The position numbers and the translations under genes are program-made. Below the pieces are notes generated by a model. It did not search any database, was not told the origin of the DNA, and worked only from the letters and a program-made list of their open reading frames with translations. Shown one piece after another: positions 35,250 through 43,503 of a stretch of 64,000 bases of DNA; position 1 is the first letter of the stretch; each line of letters begins with the position of its first letter. This stretch comes from Marinifilum sp. D714 (GTDB lineage: Bacteria > Bacteroidota > Bacteroidia > Bacteroidales > Marinifilaceae). Location: NCBI RefSeq assembly GCF_030851345.1, contig NZ_JALPNU010000010.1:1-64000 (forward strand). Reading direction: 5' to 3'.

Positions 35250-38200
35250 TTATTTATTAAAAAATCGAAAGATCTTACTCATCAAATTATTACGATCTTC
35301 CTTTGTTTTAAGTGTTTCAAAAGGAAATCCTAAAATGATTGACTGATAATCTCCATCATAAACAACACCAGCACTTTTGGTATTGTTAGTGTATCGTAGA
35401 AATACCTTTGCATTCTTACCTACAGGCTCGAGGGCATCCGGAGCTTCTACTTTGTATATCTTTTCATTAAATCCTGTTTCGAATTGATAATTTCCTATGA
35501 AATTTGCTTTTACTTCATTGGGATGAGATATGGCACCAGATTTACTTGCATAATTGGTTCTGAATAAGAAATGCAGTTCATTTTCAGTAAATTCTTTGAT
35601 TAATGTATCTCCACATTCCACAACATCAGTTCCCAGGTATGCTCCCGAAATAATCAATTTTGCATCTTTTGATTGAATGTATTTTCTGATAGCCTTCACC
35701 ATATCTGGTGTATAAATCGTAAAATCTATATTCTCTTTCCCGTATAATTTTTTGGTGGTTTTCTCTTCGCCAAAAATCAAATCCAGTGCTTTGTAATCAG
35801 TTGCTTCCCAATTTCCGCTTTCAAAAGATTCATCACTCATTGATACAAAACCATATCCGGCAGATTTAATAGCTTCACCATGTACATAAGGATAATCAAA
35901 ACTATTTCCTGCAATGATCTTTTCTTCCTGGTCAGCATAACTTGAACCATGACCCGAAGCATCATCATCCAACCATGGTGATTTTCTATCAAAATCATAC
36001 TGATCACCTACATAGGCAATGTTTCTTTTATAAGCTACACCTTCATCCACAGAACTATTGAAACCAGCATATTTCCCATCATCAAAACCTTGTGGCGAAG
36101 CGATTCTGTCAAAACCATTTACTATTAAAACAGGCTTTTCACCATTTTCAGATTTATGATAGGATAAAATCTCGGAGGGGAAACTTTCACCACCCTTGTT
36201 CAAAGCTGTAATCTTAAAACTGTATATATTTTCAGAACTTAAATTTTTAAGTAAGAATTCCTCTTTTCCGACCAGTACACCATTATCAAATCCACCATCA
36301 TTCAATCTGGTGTAAACCTTATATTTCTTTGCAACTGCACTTTCTTCCAACGGATCGGCTACTGCCTTCCAGCTCAGCCTGATTCCATTTTCGTTTTCAT
36401 CAATTCTAAAATGATCAACAGGCAATGGTTGCACTACATAGTCTTTCCCTTCCTGCGAAGTCAAAAATCTCAACACTCCCTTATAATATGCACGGCTAAT
36501 GTGAAATTTAAATTTCGGATCCATTCCTTGGTACATATCAGCAAAATTGTGATGTGATAGCATTTCCGACAACATGGTAGGAACCTTAGGTCGGTAAGCT
36601 TCCGAATATTGCTTGTTCCACATTCCTCTTCTTGTCCATTTTGGCTCGAACAGTTTTCTGATATCTTCTACCACCTGTGTTTGCACAATATCTGTTAAAT
36701 CTCTGCTCGCCCATTTCGACTGTCCATTTACAAACTTATCCGTATTATCACGGGTAGTATTATAAATTGCTAAAGTTCCAACAATGGAATCATTCGGTGT
36801 AAAGCCAGCGTCGGTATGAAATCCCAGAGCCATATCAACAGGAATCCCAAGACCTTTTGCATTTACATGCTTTGTGGGTCCATTAGGTGCACCAATTAAA
36901 TAGTCTACCCATTCACCACGACTCATATAATCATCCTTGTAATCGGTCTTCCCACTTTCTCGCTTTTGAAACTTTGCTGCATCCTTTCCTCTGTTGCTAT
37001 AATCTGCCTTATAATTTTTGTTGATACTATAAACTATTGAATCGGGCATACCAGCATATTGCAGATAATAACGGGCAGCTTCATGGTATCTCGGACGATT
37101 ACTGGTATATCTTTGCCACTTGGAAGAATCCATTGCAAAGCCAAGTTCATTTCTTTCCTGAACCAATTCATTCAATTCATCTACCTTACCTCTGGCAATA
37201 TTTCCTATTCCTCCGCCAAAACGAACAGCATCAGCAGAAACCCAGTTTCCTTCTTCCTTACTTTCATTGGTAAGTACTACTTTACCGCTTTCCGGATTTT
37301 TGCCCTGATCAAACAAGAACGTTCCCAAGTAAATCCAGGTATTTCCACCCATACTCTGATTTACGAGAAAATCGGTTTTTCCTCCAGCATGATGAACTGA
37401 ATAATGAGCATCACTCACATTATCATCATCAACTGAATAGGATACGTAAACAGCATATTCTCCCTTTTCAGGAATATAAGGGGTGTATTCCACTCGTGCA
37501 GTTTCATGTGAAGCGACCTCTGCCTGCATACTACCTCCCATTTCGAATGGATTTTCTCCCTCAACATAAAACGGATACTTGTTATTAAAACCAGGTTGAG
37601 AATTGGTTACCCAATTTCCGGATTCTTTATAATCCGACAGGATCGAGCACCAGTCAGCATCTACAATTACTTCATTGGTTTGAACATCACGTTCTCTTGG
37701 AAATAAAACGTTTGCACCTGCATTTTCCAGCATAGGCGCTATGAAAGGAACCACAAATTCCATGGCCCACATATCTTCAACGGTAGTATACACTCTGGCT
37801 CTTTGCCACTCCCAACGATCTAAAGTATTTTCGTAATACCATCCATGCGAATGCCATAGGGCAATGTGTTTATTTTCTAATCCAAATTGATAGTTTTCAT
37901 TCCCAATTTTCCTAACCAAAGTCTTTATTACATCACTTTCAACAGACAATCGATCTTTTGCCAAAGGAAATGATTCATCTCTGTAGTAATTAGGAATCAA
38001 TTCCCCAATTTCCATTCCCATACTTTCGATACGAACATCGTATTTCTTGAACTTACGACCAAGAATTTCCTTTAACTCATCATGATATTGCTTTACTGCA
38101 TTGGGTCTGAAAGGAAGATAGGAAAAAGTTGAATTTACATATACTGTAATTTCTTTTTTGCCAGAATTCACGTTCAAACTGTCCAACTTAAAGCGATAAA

Positions 38201-38363
38201 CAAACTCATCCGAAGCCTGTTTTAAAAATTCTAAAGCAGCCTTCTCCGCTTTCCTATTCAAACGATCTGATTTCTCAGCTGCCTGAACCGAAAAACCAAT
38301 CAGCAAAAAAATAAATAGTATAAGGATATTCGACTTTGTAAATCTGTTTGATATAGAACTCAT
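35250..38363 (-). CDS. Large exported N-acetylmuramoyl-L-alanine amidase with golvesin-like and Fn3 domains
   Basis: Signal peptide (ILILFIFLLIGFSVQAAE), then a multidomain protein of 1,037 aa. The amidase core is split: an N-terminal part has KHIALWHSHGWYYE, and a later part has DMALGFHTDAGF and EMLSHHNFADM, supplying His/Glu/His zinc-type residues. A golvesin/CBM-like beta domain (about 255-385; YTPYIPEKGEYAVYVSY) is inserted between them. A fibronectin III domain follows (about 690-780; IRLSWKAVADP), then a C-terminal module starting KPVLIVNGFDRI of the kind labelled xanthan lyase-like. It probably strips stem peptides from peptidoglycan at the cell surface. Fold assignment of the core is by inspection. 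Confidence 0.78.
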   Translation of the reverse strand: MSSISNRFTKSNILILFIFLLIGFSVQAAEKSDRLNRKAEKAALEFLKQASDEFVYRFKLDSLNVNSGKKEITVYVNSTFSYLPFRPNAVKQYHDELKEILGRKFKKYDVRIESMGMEIGELIPNYYRDESFPLAKDRLSVESDVIKTLVRKIGNENYQFGLENKHIALWHSHGWYYENTLDRWEWQRARVYTTVEDMWAMEFVVPFIAPMLENAGANVLFPRERDVQTNEVIVDADWCSILSDYKESGNWVTNSQPGFNNKYPFYVEGENPFEMGGSMQAEVASHETARVEYTPYIPEKGEYAVYVSYSVDDDNVSDAHYSVHHAGGKTDFLVNQSMGGNTWIYLGTFLFDQGKNPESGKVVLTNESKEEGNWVSADAVRFGGGIGNIARGKVDELNELVQERNELGFAMDSSKWQRYTSNRPRYHEAARYYLQYAGMPDSIVYSINKNYKADYSNRGKDAAKFQKRESGKTDYKDDYMSRGEWVDYLIGAPNGPTKHVNAKGLGIPVDMALGFHTDAGFTPNDSIVGTLAIYNTTRDNTDKFVNGQSKWASRDLTDIVQTQVVEDIRKLFEPKWTRRGMWNKQYSEAYRPKVPTMLSEMLSHHNFADMYQGMDPKFKFHISRAYYKGVLRFLTSQEGKDYVVQPLPVDHFRIDENENGIRLSWKAVADPLEESAVAKKYKVYTRLNDGGFDNGVLVGKEEFLLKNLSSENIYSFKITALNKGGESFPSEILSYHKSENGEKPVLIVNGFDRIASPQGFDDGKYAGFNSSVDEGVAYKRNIAYVGDQYDFDRKSPWLDDDASGHGSSYADQEEKIIAGNSFDYPYVHGEAIKSAGYGFVSMSDESFESGNWEATDYKALDLIFGEEKTTKKLYGKENIDFTIYTPDMVKAIRKYIQSKDAKLIISGAYLGTDVVECGDTLIKEFTENELHFLFRTNYASKSGAISHPNEVKANFIGNYQFETGFNEKIYKVEAPDALEPVGKNAKVFLRYTNNTKSAGVVYDGDYQSIILGFPFETLKTKEDRNNLMSKIFRFFNK

Positions 38364-38402
38364 ATTCCTAAAATTCAGTGCAATATTATCAATCTATGTA
38401 TG

Positions 38403-38428
38403 ATTGGGCAGAAGAAATTCTGCCCAAT
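38403..38428. other. Intra-operon hairpin between nagB-like and amidase genes
   Basis: A perfect 11-bp stem (attgggcagaa / ttctgcccaat) closed by four bases lies in the 82-base gap. On the minus strand no T run follows, so it is more likely an mRNA processing or stability structure than a terminator. Confidence 0.5.
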
Positions 38429-38445
38429 AAAATGTAATGATAAAT

Positions 38446-40428
38446 CTAAACAATAAACCTGACAAAAGCTTCGATTGCTTCATATTCTGCCAAGCCTAAT
38501 TTATTAAATAAATTGGCCGTTGCTCGATTTCTGGCTTCCGATCTCTGCCAAAACAATCTTGAATCGTTACCCATATATGGAGCACTTTCCATTTGTGATT
38601 GATGACGTAAAATTGCATTTCGCTTGTGTTGCAATTCTTCCGGACTAATTGGTACTGCCATTTGAATTTCATCCAAATCCCACTCTTGCCAAGCTCCTCT
38701 ATATAGCCATACATAGCAATTCTCCATCCACTCTTCATCTTTTACAATCTGGAGTGCCTGGTAAATTCCTTCCCAACAAACTCTGTGAGTTCCATGTGGA
38801 TCAGACCAATCTCCAGCAGCAAAAATCTGCTGTGGCTTCACCTTTCTCAACAAATTCACAATAATTTGAACATCTTCCTTTCCTATTGGATTTTTCTTCA
38901 CTTTACCAGTTTCATAAAACGGAAGATCAAGGAAGTGAAGATTCTTAGAACGAAGACCAACAAAACGACAAGCAGCTTTTGCTTCACCTCTACGAATTAA
39001 AGATTTCATTCTGCGAACTTCAACAGTATCCATCTCGCCCGGAGATTTATTCTCCAATAAAAATTTGCGAATGTCTTCGATCACACTTGGCAAATTGCCT
39101 TCATTGGTGTCGTGAGTTTGCGCAAAACTTTTCACAAACGATAAATATCGAATCGCTTCATCATCCGCAACAGCAATATTACCTGAAGTTTGATAAGCAA
39201 CATGCACTTCATGACTTTGATCAACCAATCTCTTTAGTGTTCCACCCATCGAAATTACATCATCATCAGGATGAGGACTAAATACCAAAACCTTTTTCTG
39301 AGCAGGCTCAGCTCTTTCCGGACGATTCGAATCATCGGCATTTGGCTTACCTCCAGGCCAGCCAGTAATTGTATGCTGTAAGTCGTTGAAAACTTTAATA
39401 TTTACTTCATAAGCCGACCCATACCAAGCAAGAAGTTCACTTAAACCGTTATCATTATAATCTCTATTGGTCAACTTCAAAACTGGTTTTTCCAATTTAT
39501 TACATAGCCAAACCACAGCTTTACGAATCCAGTAACGATCCCATTCTACACTCCCTACCAACCATGGCTGCTTCACTCTTGTTAGTTCGTTAGCTGCTGG
39601 CACATCTAACACAAACTGCACATCATTGTGGCGTTGCAAATAACTAGCAGGAACAGAATCACTCTGCCCTTCCTCTAATGCCTTTTTTACGATAGGAGCT
39701 TTACCTTCTCCCCAAGCCATCAGAATCACACGTTTTGCCTTAAATATAGTACCAACTCCCATTGTAATTGCGGCTTTTGGCACCTTGTTTAATCCGTTAA
39801 AATCTTTTGCAGCATCACGTCTGGTTAAAGCATCAAGCATGATTAAACGGGTCTTTGAATCCAATTGAGAACCCGGCTCGTTAAAACCAATATGTCCTGT
39901 TCTACCAATACCCAATATTTGCATATCAAGCCCGCCGAAAGAATCAATCTTTGCTTCGTATTCCGAACAGTAATTAAAAATTCCTTCCTTGCTCACTTCC
40001 CCGTCAGGTACATTAATTTGATCGCGAGGAATATCTATATGATTGAAAAGAACATCATCCATGTAATAATTATAGCTCTGTGCGCTTTTATTATTCATTG
40101 GATAATATTCATCAAGATTAAATGTAATTACATTTTTAAATGACAAACCTTCCTCTTTGTGCATACGCACCAATTCAGCATATACTCCTAATGGTGTTGC
40201 TCCTGTAGCTAATCCAAGCACACAAACATCTTTTTTCTCTGCCTTCTCTTTAATAAGATTTGCAATTTCATGAGCTACCCACTTTGCACCCTTTTCAGCC
40301 GTAGCAAAAATATCAGCAGGCATTTTCTCATATCTTGTTTTTACCGTTTTATCGAACTCATCCGATGGTTGGTAATACAACTTAGCTTCATCCAGCTCTC
40401 CTCTAAATTGTAATATTTGATTTTCCAT
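38446..40428 (-). CDS. NagB-like deaminase fused to LmbE/PIG-L deacetylase
   Basis: Two enzymes in one chain of 660 aa. Residues 1-300 are NagB-like (LGLATGATPLGVYAEL; FNLDEYYP; GIGRTGHIGFNEPGS). Residues 378-660 are an LmbE/PIG-L deacetylase with the zinc motif VLVFSPHPDDDVISMGG and a later AGDWSDPHGTH. In E. coli NagB the active site is Asp72, Asp141, His143 and Glu148; here the matching residues are Asp106, Thr177, His179 and Glu184, so the second Asp is replaced by Thr. The fusion exists in other Bacteroidota (for example the BT_0258 type). Removing an acetyl group then acting on the amino sugar would bypass NagA, but the altered site leaves deaminase activity uncertain. First gene of the minus-strand operon. 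Confidence 0.87.
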   Translation of the reverse strand: MENQILQFRGELDEAKLYYQPSDEFDKTVKTRYEKMPADIFATAEKGAKWVAHEIANLIKEKAEKKDVCVLGLATGATPLGVYAELVRMHKEEGLSFKNVITFNLDEYYPMNNKSAQSYNYYMDDVLFNHIDIPRDQINVPDGEVSKEGIFNYCSEYEAKIDSFGGLDMQILGIGRTGHIGFNEPGSQLDSKTRLIMLDALTRRDAAKDFNGLNKVPKAAITMGVGTIFKAKRVILMAWGEGKAPIVKKALEEGQSDSVPASYLQRHNDVQFVLDVPAANELTRVKQPWLVGSVEWDRYWIRKAVVWLCNKLEKPVLKLTNRDYNDNGLSELLAWYGSAYEVNIKVFNDLQHTITGWPGGKPNADDSNRPERAEPAQKKVLVFSPHPDDDVISMGGTLKRLVDQSHEVHVAYQTSGNIAVADDEAIRYLSFVKSFAQTHDTNEGNLPSVIEDIRKFLLENKSPGEMDTVEVRRMKSLIRRGEAKAACRFVGLRSKNLHFLDLPFYETGKVKKNPIGKEDVQIIVNLLRKVKPQQIFAAGDWSDPHGTHRVCWEGIYQALQIVKDEEWMENCYVWLYRGAWQEWDLDEIQMAVPISPEELQHKRNAILRHQSQMESAPYMGNDSRLFWQRSEARNRATANLFNKLGLAEYEAIEAFVRFIV

Positions 40429-40494
40429 ATTGCTAACTCCTGATTTAAATTACTTTCGCATCAAAAATAGAACAGAAATTCAAAAAATCCAAAA

Positions 40495-40513
40495 TTGGTA
40501 TTACATGTTATAT
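40495..40513. promoter_or_regulatory. Candidate operator TTGGTATTACATGTTATAT
   Basis: Lies 67 bases upstream of the nagB-like start in the divergent nagB/murK region, next to a plus-strand promoter. It matches 21,392-21,410 at 17 of 19 positions and contains the ACATGTTA core found at the other candidate sites. Confidence 0.45.
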
Positions 40514-40520
40514 AATACTT

Positions 40521-40549
40521 TTTGAATGGGATTAATTTTTCTATATTTG
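40521..40549 (+). promoter_or_regulatory. Promoter TTTG-N17-TATATTTG for murK-murQ
   Basis: A -33 type TTTG (40,521-40,524) is followed after 17 bases by TATATTTG (40,542-40,549), a good Bacteroidota promoter. It would give a leader of about 145 bases before murK, in which the second candidate operator (40,671) lies. Confidence 0.6.
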
Positions 40550-40670
40550 TATCATGAAAGTGAAGTTCCTTTTAATACAGGGTTTTCAATGCCATGATTC
40601 TTTACGACAGCATTAAAACACAAAAACAAGCCCTTCATTAAATTGTAATTTTATTTTCCTGCAACACTCA

Positions 40671-40683
40671 TCATACATGTTAT
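40671..40683. promoter_or_regulatory. Candidate operator TCATACATGTTAT
   Basis: Seventeen bases before the murK start, inside the predicted leader. It matches the namZ-side site (24,440) in 12 of 13 positions. A regulator bound here would block transcription or elongation into murK. Confidence 0.42.
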
Positions 40684-40699
40684 AAAAACAAAAGCGGAT

Positions 40700-41530
40700 A
40701 TGATTTTAATTGCCGAGAGCGGATCAACAAAAACAGACTGGGTTCTATTAAAAGAGGGCAAAATCCAAAAGCAACAGCAAACTTTAGGAATAAATCCTTT
40801 TCACATGGACATCAGTTCGATTATCGATAATATCAAATCACTTGAAAATTTTCACCCAGTTGAACAAATCTTTTTTTATGGTGCTGGTTGTGCAACTGAC
40901 GAAACAAAACAAAAGGTGAAAGATGCATTGTTGGAAGTATTTCCTTCTGCCTCTTGTGAAATTCATAGCGATGTACTTGCCGCTGCAAGGTCGGTATGCG
41001 GAAGAGAAAAAGGAATTGCCTGCATTATAGGTACAGGATCAAATTCATGCTTATATGATGGTAAAGATATCACTCTCAATGTTCGTCCCTTAGGATATAT
41101 ACTGGGAGATGAAGGAAGTGGAGCTGTACTAGGAAAAAGACTTATTGCAGACATATTAAAAGGTGTTGCTCCTGAAGACATTACTACTGCTTTTTATAAA
41201 AAGCACGACCTAGAATATGCTTATATCATAAACAAAGTATACAGAGAAGAAGCTCCTAGTCGATTTTTGGCACAGTTCACAGTTTTCCTTTCGGAAAATA
41301 TTGAGCATCCATATGTATCAAACCTGCTTCAGGAAGAGTTTACCAAGTTCTTTGAACGAAACATCAAACAATACGATGGACATTCAAGCCTTCCAATTCA
41401 TTTTATTGGTAGCATAGCATACTACTTTAAGAAGGAATTAATTAGAGCGGCTGAAAAATTAAACTTACAGACTGGAAAAATCATCAAAAGTCCACTTGAA
41501 GGCTTGATTGAATTCCATATTGCAGAATAA
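40700..41530 (+). CDS. murK: BadF/BadG-type amino sugar kinase, probable MurNAc/GlcNAc kinase
   Basis: Cytoplasmic ASKHA-fold kinase of 276 aa. The ATP phosphate-1 loop is MILIAESGSTKTDWVLL, and CIIGTGSNSCLYDG and LGYILGDEGSGAVLGKRLI form the phosphate-2 and sugar-binding region. MurK of Clostridium and of Tannerella forsythia belongs to this BadF/BadG group and phosphorylates MurNAc (and GlcNAc) at O6. Being 10 bases in front of murQ, whose substrate is MurNAc-6-phosphate, strongly favours the MurK role, with GlcNAc kinase as the alternative. It forms a two-gene operon with murQ. Confidence 0.85.
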   Translation: MILIAESGSTKTDWVLLKEGKIQKQQQTLGINPFHMDISSIIDNIKSLENFHPVEQIFFYGAGCATDETKQKVKDALLEVFPSASCEIHSDVLAAARSVCGREKGIACIIGTGSNSCLYDGKDITLNVRPLGYILGDEGSGAVLGKRLIADILKGVAPEDITTAFYKKHDLEYAYIINKVYREEAPSRFLAQFTVFLSENIEHPYVSNLLQEEFTKFFERNIKQYDGHSSLPIHFIGSIAYYFKKELIRAAEKLNLQTGKIIKSPLEGLIEFHIAE

Positions 41531-41540
41531 AATTTGAATC

Positions 41541-42377
41541 ATGAATAACACACCAAATAAGAAAACCAACAACAAAATAACAGAAGCACCTTCAAACTTT
41601 TCCAACCTGGAGAAAATGTCGGTGAGTGAATTATTATATGGAATTAATCAGGAAGATGGACAAATTCACCTAGCCGTTAATAAAGCCATTCCTGCTATAG
41701 AAAAATTTGTAAGTCTGTTAATTGACAGAATTAAATCAGGCGGACGATTGTTTTACCTTGGAGCAGGAACAAGTGGCAGACTTGGAGTACTTGATGCATC
41801 CGAGCTTCCTCCAACATTTGGTGTACCTGCCAATATTGTGATTGGTTTAATTGCTGGAGGAGAAAAAGCATTAAGAAGCGCTGTTGAATCTGCCGAAGAT
41901 GATCCAGAAAAAGCATGGCAAGAACTTCAAGACTACGATATCAATGAAGATGATTCTGTTTTAGGGATTGCTGCATCTGGAACAACTCCATATGTTATTG
42001 GTGGTGTGAAGAAAGCCAGAGAAAATGGATTGCTAACTGCCTGTATCACTTGTAATCCTGATGCTCCCGTTTCAAAAGAAGCGGAAATTGTGATTGAAGC
42101 CGTTGTAGGTCCTGAATTCGTAACAGGAAGCACAAGGCTGAAAGCTGGAACTGCTCAAAAAATGATCTTGAACATGATCACAACCAGTTTAATGATTAAA
42201 TTGGGACGAGTGAAAGGAAACAAAATGGTAAACATGCAACTAACCAATAAAAAATTAGTTGAAAGAGGAACTTTAATGATAATGGAGGAATTAAAACTTG
42301 ACAAAGAAACCTCCAAAAGTTTATTACTTGAACATGGTTCTGTAAAGAAAGCAATTGAAGCTTATAGAAAATCTTAA
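41541..42377 (+). CDS. murQ: N-acetylmuramic acid 6-phosphate etherase
   Basis: Splits MurNAc-6-phosphate into GlcNAc-6-phosphate and D-lactate. The SIS-domain signature is intact (YLGAGTSGRLGVLDASELPP), followed by GLIAGGEKALRSAVESAEDD with the catalytic Glu, and VGPEFVTGSTRLKAGTAQKM. The 278 aa length is typical. With MurK before it, this completes the classical MurNAc salvage module. A bidirectional terminator separates it from the convergent GntR regulator gene. Confidence 0.95.
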   Translation: MNNTPNKKTNNKITEAPSNFSNLEKMSVSELLYGINQEDGQIHLAVNKAIPAIEKFVSLLIDRIKSGGRLFYLGAGTSGRLGVLDASELPPTFGVPANIVIGLIAGGEKALRSAVESAEDDPEKAWQELQDYDINEDDSVLGIAASGTTPYVIGGVKKARENGLLTACITCNPDAPVSKEAEIVIEAVVGPEFVTGSTRLKAGTAQKMILNMITTSLMIKLGRVKGNKMVNMQLTNKKLVERGTLMIMEELKLDKETSKSLLLEHGSVKKAIEAYRKS

Positions 42378-42401
42378 ATAAGTACCACACACATAAATAC
42401 G

Positions 42402-42441
42402 AAAAGCGGAGTCTGAAAAATTATTTTCAAGCTCCGCTTTT
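42402..42441. terminator. Bidirectional terminator between murQ and the GntR gene
   Basis: The 10-bp stem aaaagcggag / ctccgctttt with a 20-base loop. A and T runs at both ends suit both convergent transcripts. Confidence 0.8.
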
Positions 42442-42463
42442 TCATTTACCCAAATTTCGAGTG

Positions 42464-43180
42464 TTACTTCAAGTATTGAGTATATATTTCTAAGGTACGA
42501 TCAATTTGTCCAGCCATTTCCTTGTATGCTTGCTCACCATCCTTATCGCGAATGGCTTCATAAATTGCACGATGTGCTTTTACAGTAAAATCCTTTTCAC
42601 CATCCACATTGGCATAAATTAAATTACGCATTCTTGGCAGTAATGAATAGATAGGCTCCATCGAAATAATCATCACCTTATTTCCTGTTGCCTTAGCTAC
42701 GTTTAAGTGAAACTTATTAATGATATCAGCTTCCATCTGCGTATTATCAGGATCACAATCGGCAAGGTCTGCAATATTTTTATTCAAAGCTGTTAAATCC
42801 TCATCCGTTCTATTCGCAGCTGCAATTCTTGCAATTTCAGGCTCGAAAACTCTTCGAACTTCAATAATCTGAGAAATCAAATCGCTATCAAAACTAAGGT
42901 CATAATACAGATTTAAAGATTCAATCGCATCTTCAATCCTCAGTTCACTAACGAACATTCCACTACCTTTCTTGATTTGAATTAATCCTCGAGCACTTAA
43001 TCGACGTAAGGCTTCTCGCAATGCTGTTCTACTCACAGCAAACATTTCACAAAGCTCACGCTCCGAAGGCAATTTTGTTCCTACAAGCAATTTTTTTTGT
43101 CGGATTGCTTCTTCAATTCGACGCTCAATTTTCTGGCTGAGAGTTTGAGCAGTACCAATTTTTCCAAATATTTCGTCCAT
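42464..43180 (-). CDS. FadR-type GntR transcriptional regulator
   Basis: A winged helix-turn-helix lies at about residues 12-80 (GTKLPSERELCEMFAVSRTA, then LREALRRLSARGLIQIKKGSG), followed by an all-helical FCD ligand-binding domain (VRRVFEPEIARIAA; NKFHLNVAKATGN; HRAIYEAIRDKDG) with the metal-type Asp/His residues of that family. At 238 aa it is complete. Regulators of this class bind short palindromes and release on a metabolite. It lies convergently beside murQ, so it is the natural candidate for control of the peptidoglycan locus, possibly sensing an amino sugar phosphate. Autoregulation is suggested by a diverged site at 43,196-43,208. Confidence 0.88.
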   Translation of the reverse strand: MDEIFGKIGTAQTLSQKIERRIEEAIRQKKLLVGTKLPSERELCEMFAVSRTALREALRRLSARGLIQIKKGSGMFVSELRIEDAIESLNLYYDLSFDSDLISQIIEVRRVFEPEIARIAAANRTDEDLTALNKNIADLADCDPDNTQMEADIINKFHLNVAKATGNKVMIISMEPIYSLLPRMRNLIYANVDGEKDFTVKAHRAIYEAIRDKDGEQAYKEMAGQIDRTLEIYTQYLK

Positions 43181-43195
43181 GTATTCAAATTTACT

Positions 43196-43208
43196 TCAAC
43201 TTGTATGA
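43196..43208 (-). promoter_or_regulatory. Diverged candidate operator in front of the GntR gene
   Basis: On the minus strand the sequence is TCATACAAGTTGA, differing from the TCATACATGTTAY sites at 24,440 and 40,671 by a few bases. It lies 16 bases before the GntR start, where self-repression is common. Confidence 0.3.
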
Positions 43209-43452
43209 TCTCTAATTTTTTATCATGTTTTTACTCGTTCATTGAAGATAAAACATGAATATTACCACACAGAAACACACAATACTAATTTAGCTATAAA
43301 TCCTGCGAAATCCAACATTATCAATAGACATCAGATCATTTAACCAAATCACAAAGGAAATATAATAATTATTTTCTCAAAAGTGTGAAGAATACTACAT
43401 ACTTTATAGCAGCATACAAAGTTATCATACCAAAATTTAAATTCCAATAAAA

Positions 43453-43479
43453 AAGGGTATTTCTAATTGAAATACCCTT
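43453..43479 (-). terminator. Terminator of the M20 peptidase gene
   Basis: The 11-bp stem aagggtatttc / gaaataccctt with a 5-base loop is followed on the minus strand by a T run. Confidence 0.85.
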
Positions 43480-43503
43480 AATTTATAGTCATTTAATGAA
43501 TTA

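Larger units (their letters stand above)
43181..43503. other. Intergenic region upstream of the GntR gene
   Basis: No gene. The left end holds a diverged candidate operator, the right end the terminator of the M20 peptidase gene. The middle is AT-rich with no repeat noticed. Confidence 0.6.

Noticed and set aside
40554-40616. 20-codon open frame in the murK leader (MKVKFLLIQGFQ start)
   Set aside because: Too short and without conserved features; a leader peptide is possible but there is no support.
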